From Dactylonectria macrodidyma (Eukaryota; Ascomycota; Sordariomycetes; Hypocreales; Nectriaceae), in assembly GCA_020744425.1 (NCBI GenBank), contig JAGMUV010000015.1:1302001-1366000 (forward strand): a DNA stretch of 64,000 nucleotides, written 5' to 3'. Every line of letters starts with the position of its first letter. Positions within the stretch are counted from its first letter, which is position 1. A program made the translations under genes and the position numbers. Below the pieces are notes generated by a model. It was given only the letters and a program-made list of their open reading frames with translations. It searched no databases and was not told the DNA's origin. This document shows, piece after piece, positions 11,485 through 21,262 of the stretch.

Positions 11485-13017
11485 TCAACGGAACCGTCGG
11501 ATCCCATAGTAAATTCCACCAATAGTGATGAGTCCCAGAGTAGCACCGACACTCTTAACTAAGTATTCGACTTGTGTGAAGAATCCGATACGTTCACCAC
11601 GCGGCTCTGGCTTCAGTGGTACAACCAAACCTTCGTATGTGGCCCGAATACTTGGAGTATCATCCGGGAGCTGCTGGGTTCTCCTAGAAGCCTTGAACAT
11701 CTGACGCGAGAAGGTGTGGGGGGAGACAACCGCAGATGTAGGTTCAGTGGACTCTCCTGTGAGAAATTTTGTTAGAGTATGGTTGCCCAAGGTAGAGTGC
11801 TCATGCTTACTGGTTATGGCAATAGGATAGATGAAATCTATCGCCATGACTTTGGCAGGCACCCAGGTTGATACGAAGCTATAGACCTTGGAAGCCTCTG
11901 GTCCAAGAAGAGCCAATTGCATGATGGAACTAGAGAGAGCAACGAGAGCGTCGACTGCTCGTTCCAATGACCTGACAACTACAAGTAGCAGACGACCCTG
12001 TTCCGTCGCAGAAGCCAGATCAGAGTCCAGGTCTACATCCACATGCTCACTTAGCAAGCTCTTGAGAACAACCACATGTTCGTTTCCAGAATTCCTGTCT
12101 GTACGTGTGCTCTCAAGTACGTGGTTCATCGACTGCTGGAAAGGCTCGACGTCTTCTTCCCTTATGAAAATTGCATGCAGTCGATCCAAGATGGGGATAT
12201 GGGGGTCTGTCATTGACTGAACTTGTTGGGTGATGAGAGGCCAGGATTTGTGTCCCTCGCAGATGATGGCTATGTTGAAGCCGCCGTCTCTAGTGTTGAA
12301 GAACTTTGACCCAGGAGAAGCCAAAATAGACTGGTAGCTTTGAGGGAAGCCGTCTATCGATTGGTAATTGTAAGCCAAGACTGAATTGAGCTAAGATTTC
12401 ACGAAGAGGACTCACCATAGATGACGACCTGATTAACCATTCCTTGGTCGAATTCTGACAGGTCAAAAGACGGCACAAGGAAGTTGCAGTCACGATCGAG
12501 ATATTGCGCCCATTCCCGTGACAGAACCGACAGCAGCGGATCATTGGACGAGATCGTGGTGGCAAGAATCGTGACATTTCCTGCAGCAATAGACGCGGCT
12601 AAGGATCCTAGCATCCATCGAATGGGGTTGTCCTCCCCACAAATGATCAGGCTCACACCAACAGGTCGATAATGGACCTGCAGCTCTCCAAGGAGTGGTA
12701 GATCCTTGGTACCGGCCGCTGGTGGATTGCTGGCGGTGGAAATAAGCTGAGAAATATCGCCCACCAGGCGGGCAATCTCCTTTTCGCAATCCCGATCACG
12801 GTGTGCTAAGCAATTGGCAGTCAGCAAAGTCATGCAGACCTACAAGGTACGAAAACACACATTTTGATGCCCTCGTGACAAGCTCATCTCTATTATCGAT
12901 GATGAGCTGATGGAGGGCATGGAGTTGCTTAAGGCTCCATCGAGCATCTGCCACTGTGTAGTTGCATTGCCACGAGAGTCGTGCAGTAGCTGCTGCGGTA
13001 GCCAAAGTAGAGGTCAT
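11485..13017 (-). CDS. Aldehyde dehydrogenase-like protein lacking the catalytic Cys, C-terminal membrane anchor
   Basis: It starts at ATG 13015-13017 and ends at TGA 11485-11487, with introns at about 12810-12860 and 12370-12416. The fold markers of the class 3-like ALDH superfamily are present: 'YRPVGVSLIICGEDNPIRW' (cofactor-domain strand) and 'FNIAIICEGHK', which normally precedes the catalytic segment. Where a GQ-x-C motif with the nucleophilic Cys is expected, the sequence reads 'SMTDPHIPILDRLHAIFI', with no Cys. The C-terminus 'VGATLGLITIGGIYYGIRRF' is hydrophobic with a basic tail, as in membrane-anchored ALDH3-like enzymes. It is about 460 residues. It may be a pseudoenzyme with a scaffolding or binding role. 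Confidence 0.78.
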
Positions 13018-13469
13018 GGTGTTCGGCTTGTCTTGTTAGAGCTTGGTGTCTACGAGAATCTGTGAGGATACGCCTGTCTTTCTATCTGTCCACGCTACCC
13101 GACCCTTGGCCGTCTGGAAATAAGAGGGAATTGACACTGAGTTGCATTCGGGCGCTTGATGGTGAGACATTCGGGTGGGATGGGGGACAGCCCCAAGCCT
13201 CCTCGACAAAGCCGCTAAAACCCCATCGCCCGCCCCTTAAATCCGATTGTGTGGGGTTCCGATCCCCTGTAAGTTGTACCTCTCCAGCTCCGTGCAGTAG
13301 CCTGGATGATTCTGGGTCATGTATCATATCCGGCCTTCCCAACATTGGGGAGCCAGATATAATCTTGTCCTGGCGACCGCGCCTATAAGAGGATGTTGGA
13401 GATATATCGACGAGACCCAGCTAAACAGCTTCCTATTCCTATTTGAAGAGCAAAATCAGATTCTGTAAG
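13018..13469. promoter_or_regulatory. Divergent promoter with motif copies and TATA-like box
   Basis: GTGGGGTT is at 13251-13258 directly after CCGATTGT (13243-13250); CCCCTT, CCCCAT and TCCCCTG cores surround it (13220-13270). A CTATAAGAGG element at about 13382-13391, some 80 bases before the dioxygenase ATG, could be its TATA box. Confidence 0.5.
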
Positions 13470-14485
13470 ATGGCATCAAAGACGGGTCAAGCTCCCTTGG
13501 CTCCGGCGGCTTTCTGGTCACACGGGTCTCCCCTCATGTGCTGCAAAGACTCAGAGTCTTCTGCATACTGGACCAAGGTATGTATTTTCGACAGCCTCAT
13601 CTCTGTCTGGTATGCTTACTTTGTGATGCAAAGTTCGGTAAGGTAGCCAAGGCCAACGGCATCAAAGGCCTTGTCTTCATCGGCGCGCATTGGGAGGAGC
13701 TGGACAATCGGATCCGTGTCGCAACGAAGCAGAAGCCTGGGATTGTTCAAATGGACATGGTCCCTCGTTCGTACTGGGAAAAATACCCCGTCAACGTCGA
13801 CCTCGAGTTGGCCGCCAAGGTTGTCGGCCTCCTGACCAAGGCTGGGTTCCCAGACGTCGAGGAAGATCCAAGCTTCGACTGGCACGACGACACCATTACA
13901 CCAGCGAGGTGGATGTTCCCCGAGGGAACCCCACCAGCTACTGTCGTCAGCTTGAACGCCAGGTACAACCCTGTGTTCCACATCAAGATTGGCAGAGCCT
14001 TGAGGGAGCTGCGCAAGGAAGAGATTCTCCTCTGCGGTACCGGCGGAGCCGTGCACAATCTCTATCGCAACAACTGGCTCCCTGTCCTGGCCAAGGGAGA
14101 CAACTTCCAGCCAGGCCGTGTGCCTGCCAAGTGGGCTATCGAGTTCGAGAAGTCAGTGAGCGATGTCGTCGCCACCAACAAGGTATGAGCCAGGCCGCAA
14201 GTCATATATGACATGAGTGAGGGCGAGGGCGAGGCTAACCAAGGCTCGTAGGGTGCGCGTCTCGCAGGGGCACTGGCTCGGCTGACGCAGAGTCCTCGAT
14301 ACAAGGATGCCCACCCGACCGATGACCACTTCTATCCTCTCATTGTCATTGGAGGCGCTGTTGCTGAGGATGATGCGTACGGCAAGAAGATGGCACAGAC
14401 GTGGGAGCTGCAGCACATGTGCAATAATCAGTTTGTTTGGGGCGACTGGGAGCAAAGCTCCGGGATGAAGATGCCGGTAGCGTAA
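13470..14485 (+). CDS. Class III extradiol ring-cleavage dioxygenase (LigB/DODA family)
   Basis: ATG is at 13470. Intron 1 (13578-13633) joins '...SAYWTK' to 'FGKVAKANGIKGLVFIGAHWE'; intron 2 (about 14184-14251) joins '...VVATNK' to 'GARLAGALARL'; stop TAA 14483-14485. The metal-ligand and active-site markers of DODA-type enzymes are visible: 'FWSHGSP' near the N-terminus, 'GAHWE', 'GTGGAVHNLYRNNW' and 'DDHFYPLIVIGGA'. Length is about 295 residues, typical for the family. It would open a catecholic ring next to the two hydroxyls using Fe(II) or Zn and O2. It is divergent from the ALDH-like gene. Confidence 0.92.
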
Positions 14486-14835
14486 AGGAGCACCCAAATG
14501 CATTTTTTGCAAGTTCTTGCCACGTAACGTAGCACTATTGTTCCACCATTTGGCCAACCTATCGATGAGGAGAATGAGGGGGTGGAGCATCTCGCCTTAG
14601 AAGGAACGGAGATTAAATCCATGAAGTTATTCAGTAACTGCTGTGGTTTACATCATTTGTTTCTCGCCGCCCTGCTAATGATATGTTATTGGAACATTCA
14701 GACTCGGGGTGGCTGGGCGGCGAATGGATAATCGCATGGGCTCACGGAGTCCGGAAGAATAGGGAATTCTTTGTCCACCTTAAGTGCCATTGGCAATCTG
14801 TTAGAATATCATGTTGAACTGCATCTATCTCTCTT
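14486..14835. other. Convergent intergenic region
   Basis: This is 3' flanking sequence between the dioxygenase and the cupin gene. Nothing recognisable was found. Confidence 0.5.
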
Positions 14836-15423
14836 TTAGACATCATTTCCACTACTTGGCAAGCCCTCCACGCCTCGTCCAAGATCCTCCTTAAATGTCT
14901 GGCCACCAATCTTGATGCTCTGGCAGTCCTGCAACACAAAGATCATACGGGCCCATTCTGTCGTGCTCGGGTTTCTCCACGCGTGCATCGTGCCGCGCTG
15001 CACCGCCACGTCACCGCGATGCATCAGCTGCGTATCGCCCGAGTCCATCACCAGCTCAATAGAGCCGTCAAGGACGATGCCGTAGTCCAGGCTCTGTGTC
15101 CGGTGCATCATGCAGTCGAAGCCCGGCGCAAAGTCGACGATGCGGCACACGGTGCCGTTGTTATTGACGAGACCCAGGTGACCGCTTGCCATCAAGGCAT
15201 CGTGCTTCTTGATATCGTCGTCTCCCTCGAGGGATGCGGGGAACTCAGAGGTGGTGTAGACAACATTGAACGCCATCTTTTTGTCGTCGTAGACGGTCCA
15301 ATTACCCTCGCGCTTCTCTTGTATGATGGCTTTCCCGCTGGACTCGTCATGCCCGGTCAAGTAGAAGTTGGGGCTCGAAAGATTGGAGAGTGGGCCGTTG
15401 TCGGATTTCCTGGGAGATGCCAT
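14836..15423 (-). CDS. Cupin-domain protein
   Basis: This is an intronless frame of 195 codons. The central part is a cupin 2 barrel: 'FAPGFDCMMHRTQSLDYGIVLDGSIELVMDSGD' spans the first motif and 'HRGDVAVQRGTMHAWRNPS' the second, giving candidate metal ligands His (two) and Asp/Glu positions. The first 60 residues are polar and may be an N-terminal extension. Cupins of this size often act as small dioxygenases, isomerases or decarboxylases in aromatic pathways, but the reaction here is unknown. It is divergent from the fumarylacetoacetase gene. Confidence 0.88.
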   Translation of the reverse strand: MASPRKSDNGPLSNLSSPNFYLTGHDESSGKAIIQEKREGNWTVYDDKKMAFNVVYTTSEFPASLEGDDDIKKHDALMASGHLGLVNNNGTVCRIVDFAPGFDCMMHRTQSLDYGIVLDGSIELVMDSGDTQLMHRGDVAVQRGTMHAWRNPSTTEWARMIFVLQDCQSIKIGGQTFKEDLGRGVEGLPSSGNDV

Positions 15424-15836
15424 GGTTGCTGAAGGCCCTTAAAGGCTATGCGGGTACAAGAGGCACAAGAGGAGAGAAACAAACAACTGGAGTAGATGGC
15501 CTCTCGAGAGTGAACTGCAATATCCAAGATCTATTAGAGAGATATAGGTTACCCCGCACCTTCGAAGGTCCTTCCGCTCACATCTGCCAACTCGTTTCAT
15601 AGAGCCGATTCGCTCGGGCTCCCACACTGATGGGGACGATCAAACCCGATTGGATACCCTGGCCGTGGGCTAAATTTAGCTTCGCTTTTAAGATGGGCAG
15701 GTCGGGTTTTGGCGATTGTTACTGTTTGCCTTATGTATCGCTTCTGGTTGCAGAAAACGCATCAAGCAGATGAAGAACATCTTAGCCAGACTTCTACCTG
15801 TTTTGTATCATTCCCTTCACCTAAATACTGGCTACA
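15424..15836. promoter_or_regulatory. Divergent promoter with a full motif copy
   Basis: TACCCCGC is at 15550-15557 (GCGGGGTA on the minus strand) and CCGATTGG at 15646-15653, followed by ATACCC. GATGGGGACG occurs near 15630. Confidence 0.6.
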
Positions 15837-17370
15837 ATGGGTATGAACATCGAAATCTCGGAATACTCGCCATTTTCCATCCACAATATACCTTTCGGAG
15901 TGATATCCACGGCGAAGGATGCGACGCCTCGTTGCGCAGTTGCCGTTGGCGACTTTGCCATTGACCTGGTTAAATTCGCTAAGGCCGGCCGTCTTGACCA
16001 TGTTGGGCTGCAACCATCTGCCTCCGACGTTTTCTCCAAGGTGAGCTACCACAATAGAGCTCATCTGTAGCATGTAAGCTGATAGGAACTACCCGAAAGC
16101 CCTCCCTCAACACCTTTGCCGCACTGGGCCGAAAGACCTGCCGAGCTGTCCGAGAGAGCTTGATCAACGACATAAACAACGGACAGATTCCACAGGATTG
16201 TCTTAGCAGACTAGATGACGTGACCATGCACCTGCCCTTCCAGGTTGGAGGGTACTCGGACTTCTACTGCTCACTCGAGCATGTTCAAAATGTAATGTTC
16301 GTTCCAGGGTCTTGCCGGGCGTCCACTGACTTTGATAGTGTTCACCGATGGCCGCAGGGGCCAGCATCCCCGATAACTGGTTCTATGCGCCCTCAGTCTA
16401 CAACTCACGAGTTTCTAGTGTCATCACCTCCCCGCAGCCTGTTCGACGGCCTCGGGGTGTTTACTACGGAGAAGGCGGGAAGCCGACTTATGGTGCCTCC
16501 CAGGAGATTGACTATGAACTGGAGATGGGTTTTTTTGTCTCCAAGCCCATTCCTTTCGGATCGGAGCTGGATATCAAACAAGTTGAGGAGCACATATTTG
16601 GGTTCGTCATGCTCAACGACTGGTCGGCACGCGATTTGCAAATCTTCGAGATGAAGCCCCTAGGGCCATTTCATGCCAAAGGTCAATATCTCTGCTTTCA
16701 CTGAGATAGTAAGCCGAGCTAACGTTTCAACCCTTACACAGGTTTCGGAACCTCCATCTCCCCTTGGGTGGTTACCATGGACGCTCTGGAGGCCTTCAAG
16801 TGCCCCCCGAAGACGAAGCAGGATCCCGCCCCCTTCGACCACGTGAAGTGGCCAGGTCAGGACGGCACTTTCGACATCAAGCTGAGCGTTGAGCTGATTC
16901 GTAAGTGGCGACAAGGGAAGCGTGGTGTTCTGTAACTGACGTTGTCAGGCAATGGCAAAAAAATCAGCCTAGGCACCAGCAACCTCCGGTACCTATACTG
17001 GACGCCGTTCCAGCAGCTCACGCATCATGCATCAGCCATGTGCGGTCTTGGCACTGGAGATCTCATTGGCACGGGAACCATATCTGGTGATGTAAGCATG
17101 CCTTCCAAGTTGCCCTTGTAACTCAGCTGACAGCTTTCGTCCTATACACAGGGTGTTGATGAGGCTGGGAGAAAGACTGAGCTCGGCTGCTTGTACGAAG
17201 CGACACAGGCCGGCTCCAAGGAGGTGGAGTTGCCAGACGGATCTCGCTTCAAGTATCTCATGGACGGCGACGAAGTGATCCTCCAAGGCTCGTGCGGGGA
17301 TCCAAGTGGCGGTGGTCCATTCCTCGGCTTCGGTGAATGCCGAGGCGTACTTCTTCCTGCAGTTCAATAG
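15837..17370 (+). CDS. fahA: Fumarylacetoacetase (fumarylacetoacetate hydrolase)
   Basis: ATG 15837, stop TAG 17368-17370, with about five short introns. The N-terminal SH3-like domain reads 'NIPFGVISTAKDATPRCAVAVG'. Active-site residues of fumarylacetoacetases are in place: 'DFYCSLEH' (Asp, Tyr, His), 'EIDYELEMGFF' (two metal-binding Glu), 'LNDWSARDLQ' (Asp) and 'LGPFHAK' joined to 'GFGTSISPWVV' (Lys and the following loop). The enzyme cleaves fumarylacetoacetate to fumarate and acetoacetate, the last step of homogentisate catabolism. A homogentisate dioxygenase lies 24 kb away in the same cluster. This could be a cluster-specific paralogue rather than the housekeeping copy; that cannot be told from the window. 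Confidence 0.93.
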
Positions 17371-18234
17371 AAAAAATAGATTGCAGAGAGAATGATGCGT
17401 AGTAGAAGTCAAAATGATGAGTATCAGTGCTAGGGTAACCCTGATTTGGTGTCTCTCATCTCGCCTGCTGTCAAAGATTGCTGGCTGATCTTAGTAGCCT
17501 TGCGGTATTCAGCAATTCTTATTCTCTGTTCATCGAGAACTGGGTTCTACCGCATTCAGGCCGCAATGATCAAGATCGGCAAAGACTCGCTCAAATCCGA
17601 CCGAATCTTCTTTCTCCACATATCTACCTTGTTGCTTAGCTTCTCATCTCAACGGAACATGAGGGAGGGTGCCCTTCGGCTTGCCTATGTTGAGAAGGGA
17701 CGCATGGTAGTCAGGTTCTGAGCGAGGAATCCATCCATCACATGTGAAAAAGGAGGCGAGGATGCCGGGTGCTGGCTTGCCCCCCCAACAGTCCCGAGGT
17801 GCCTCGCAGGCTGCCATGACCTGGTCAGATTCTCCACTCGTGACAGAGGCACGCTACGTAACTTGTTTGGGTAGACCCATCCGCTTCGACACAGACGCGT
17901 GACTCCGCGTTGATCGGCATGGAAGCCAGGGGTCCTAGTCGACCCCGGATTCCACAGAATGTGGGGAAAAAACAGATGTCACCGGCTCGACGTTGCCTTC
18001 TCCCGAACGAGTGTGGGATGCCGATGCCGACACTCCACTTCCGATCTCCCTCCCCAACCCCAGTCTTCCGAAAGAGACCGACAACTGGGAGCCTACAAAT
18101 TTGCCACCGACATGCACGATTACCCTAGACCGCTTAACTAGCCTGTCTAAGTTCACCAACGCCGACGGTTCACTAAGACTAGTTTAGATGATCATTCATA
18201 GCATGAACTTTTCCGGGTGTATCCTGTGTGGTAC
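17371..18234. other. Convergent intergenic region with a coding-like stretch
   Basis: Between two 3' ends there are 864 bases. At 17961-17968 GTGGGGAA occurs, followed by a stop-free frame from about 17976 to TAG 18187 that encodes '...PERVWDADADTPLPISLPNP...' with codon texture like a real exon. No start or family could be assigned. It may be a gene relic or a very small gene. Confidence 0.35.
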
Positions 18235-18807
18235 CTAACCGAGTCTGGGGAAAACCTTGTCAAAGTCAAACTCGTTCCAATAGACACTTGGCTTGATACC
18301 AGCCAATTTCCACTCCCCGCCAATCTTTCTGTATGTATGGCTCACCACAGCGTGGCCGTGCCCCTTGCTCTCAACGGTCTGCTTGTCAGGGCCTGTATAC
18401 CTCTGATGTGCCGCACGGATCTGATGGATCCCAGTGGCCAGGTCGTCGAAAACAAGATTGTACTTGGACCCTCCAATAAAGTGCTGAGTGTGGACGAGAG
18501 AATCGCCTAGCAGATTAGGATCGCTTACGAATGTTACAAAGTCCTCTGCTGTCATTGAATCCCATTTCTTGCCAATTACATCCGAGTAATCCACCTTGAT
18601 TGCGCAGTCAGCCCCTACATCGCAGTTTTGCGGGACGTCTACCTACAACTAGCTCTGGGGCAAGAATGCGTCTCAAGCGGTCCCAATCCTTGACAGATTA
18701 GCTTAGTTAGCCCATTGGCGATGGAAAGATAAGGAAGTAATTGGAGGAGAGCAAACCTTTGTATCATAACTATCGCCCCACTCAAAAGTAATTGCTGCCA
18801 TCTCCAT
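18235..18807 (-). CDS. Scytalone dehydratase-like protein (NTF2/SnoaL fold)
   Basis: Two or three exons; the last (18594 to 18235) is clearest. It reads 'VDYSDVIGKKWDSMTAEDF', 'LGDSLVHTQHFIGGSKY', 'GIHQIRAAHQRY', 'GHGHAVVSHTYRKIGGEWKLAG' and 'WNEFDFDKVF', which follow the order of scytalone dehydratase (PF02982). The upstream exon gives 'AITFEWGDSYDTK', then 'DWDRLRRILAPEL' after an intron. The catalytic Tyr-Asp pair (SYD) and the two active-site His (TQHF and AHQRY) appear conserved. The start at 18807 is the first ATG in the conserved frame and may be downstream of the true start. In melanin synthesis this family dehydrates scytalone; here it could act on a hydroxylated cyclic intermediate. 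No other melanin gene is present. Confidence 0.85.
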
Positions 18808-19372
18808 GGCATCTGCGATGATGTCAGTTGATTGTGGGCAGGGGATAAGATCCTTAAGACGATAGGACACCTTCTGGAGTAACCCTGCGTGACATCATGA
18901 CTTCGTCTTGAGTTCTGTTAAAGCTGAGGCGTGGTAGGCGTGACAAGTGTCGGGCCGCCGTATGTACAGAAGAGGCCGGGAAGAGGGCAAGGCAGGCTTT
19001 AGGGTAACATGTCAAAAGATCGCACAAGCGGCAGTTTAAGAGTTGTGTCTGGACCCCCCATACATCCGCGCGCATTCTGGGGTTCAATTCCGGCAATCCG
19101 TAGAATGCGGAGCCCCATAAGCAAGCCACACTACCCCGGATCGTAGAGTCTGGGCAATCTAGACCGTACTAACATTAGCGACCCAAGACTTTGGTGCGGA
19201 CGTTGGTGTGTGGAGACCCGAACATCGATTTGAAGAGCGAACAAGACAGCGGAAGCAAGTACTTAAACACTGCAGGCTGTTACTTGACAAAACATTATGC
19301 TCCAGCTTTCATTCAGAACCTCACTACTCCATTGTCGATATATCAAACCATTCTTTATTTGCTACTTACGCT
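18808..19372. promoter_or_regulatory. Divergent promoter with near motif copies
   Basis: TACCCCGG lies at 19132-19139 and CTGGGGTT near 19077-19084; a run of C residues occurs near 19050. These are one mismatch from GYGGGGTA. The true start of the minus-strand gene may lie inside this interval. Confidence 0.4.
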
Positions 19373-21196
19373 ATGTCAGACAAGAATTCCATGTCACGAA
19401 CTGAACATGTCGAGATAATGCCCGGGCAACCTAAGGTTCATCTCAAGACACTGCTCTTGCTGCTTGTAAGAGGCCCTGGCATTACACTCTGTTCTAGGAA
19501 TATTTGCGCCTTGTAGCAGAAGCTGATCAGAAGCGACTGCAGTCAGTGAACCTCATCTATTTCGCTCAGCTTGTCAACGTCGTCGGCTCAGGTGCTTTGA
19601 CAAGGGATATTACTGCCGTTATCGGAGGTTCTAGCGATGCTGTGTGGTTCACGCACGTTATAAGTATACTGACGGCAGTTCTTGGCATCCCTGTTAGCCA
19701 GGCAGCCGATCTTTGGGGCCGTAAGGTCTTCTTGGTCGGCCTGACGGCCTTTGGATGCGTCGGCAGCATCATCGTGTCCCGATGCAACGACATTGGCACT
19801 GCCATAGCGGGCTTCACCATCACCGGAATCTCGTACGGAGCCCAGCCTCTTCTCCTTGCCGTCACTTCCGAGGTCCTGGCTCGAAAGTATCGCCCCTGGG
19901 CCCAGGCCTCCATCAATGTTGCCTCGGCGCTTGGTGCCATCACTGGCCTTTTGGTAGGCGGCGCGCTGACCAGAAATTACAACCACATCGGCTTCCGCGC
20001 TTACTGGTATATGGTTGCCGCCATCTATGCCTTCACCGCTATTACTTGCCAGCTCCTCTACAATCCAGTTCCAAGAGCCCTGCAGACACAGCTAGCTCTT
20101 AAAGAAAAGCTTCGCATGCTTGACTGGGTCGGCTACGCTATCCTGGCCCCCGCACTGTCTCTTTTCTGCATGGCGCTTGCCTGGTCTCAAAACCCGTACA
20201 GCTGGACTGATGCCCATGTTCTGGCGCCTTTTACTATCGGCATCGTGCTCACCGTTACGCTTGTTGTCTACGAGATCTATGGCCGACGAGACGGAATGTT
20301 CCATCACGATCTCTTCCGCCACCGCAATTTCGCCCTGTCCTTGGGATGCATCTTTGTCGAGGGACTTGTCTTCTTCTGTGCAAACAACTACTTTGCATTC
20401 GAAGTCAGTGTCTTGTTCTCCACCGACAGCCTCATGACTGGGCTTCAATACGCCGTGGCCTTTATGTCTTTCGCTGTGTTTGCTGTCGCTGCAGGTTTCT
20501 GGTGCTCAAGGAACCGCATTGTCCGCATCCCCTCCGTTGTCGCATTTGCCTTTTTCACGCTCTTCAATATCCTGATGGCCACCGTGTCCCATTCAACCTC
20601 GAAGGGTCAGATCTGGGGCTTTCCCGTCTTCTTGGGCGCTGGTCTTGGCTCATGTTTGACAGCTCTGGTCACAGCAGCACACTTTGCAACTCCGCCCGAG
20701 CTTATTGCTATTACCTCTGGGCTCCTGATTTCCATCCGGAGTCTCGGTGGCTCTGTGGGGTTGGCTATGTATAATGCTATCTTCTCCAGCACTCTTGGGT
20801 CTTATTTGGAACCTGAAATCGCCAAAGTCGTCATTCCTTTAGGCTTTCCAGCGGATGGTTTGCACCAACTCATCCCAGCTTTAGTCAACCATGATGCTCA
20901 GACTTTGGCCTCCATCCCAGATATTACACCTGAAATCACTGAGGCTGGATACGAAGGGCTACAAATGGCGTATCTTTTCAGCTTCCGCTACGTATGGGTA
21001 ACGGCTGGCTGTCTCTCATTTGTTGCTATCGTCGGTAAGTTGGGGCCAGTCATTCGAGAGTTGAAGATAATTAGTATGGCTGATGATACAATATGCAGCA
21101 TGTTTCTTCTTGGAAGACCCAACTTCGGAGTTCAACTCTCATATAGATGCTCCCGCTGAGCTTGAGAAACCCGAGAAGTCCGAGGTTTCAGTTTAA
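19373..21196 (+). CDS. MFS transporter, fungal TRI12/siderophore-pump type
   Basis: ATG 19373 opens a short first exon ('MSDKNSMSRTEHVEIMPGQP'); the main exon resumes near 19500 and the last exon after about 21100 ends 'DAPAELEKPEKSEVSV' at TAA 21194-21196. About 14 hydrophobic segments are visible. 'QAADLWGRKVFLVGL' is the loop 2-3 MFS signature. Overall length near 590 residues and the order of motifs fit the fungal trichothecene efflux pump family (PF06609), which are plasma-membrane drug/H+ antiporters. Its likely job is export of a toxic substrate or intermediate. The exact first intron is uncertain because the best phase-compatible choice is unusually short (about 32 bp). Confidence 0.88.
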
Positions 21197-21262
21197 TCGA
21201 GTCTTTGCTTCATTCATAAGGGGTAGAGGGGGGCAGAATATCATATTATAAAACATAAAGTT

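Noticed and set aside
17446..17721. 91-codon frame downstream of the fumarylacetoacetase
   Set aside because: No motif, irregular codon use, and no promoter or intron pattern.
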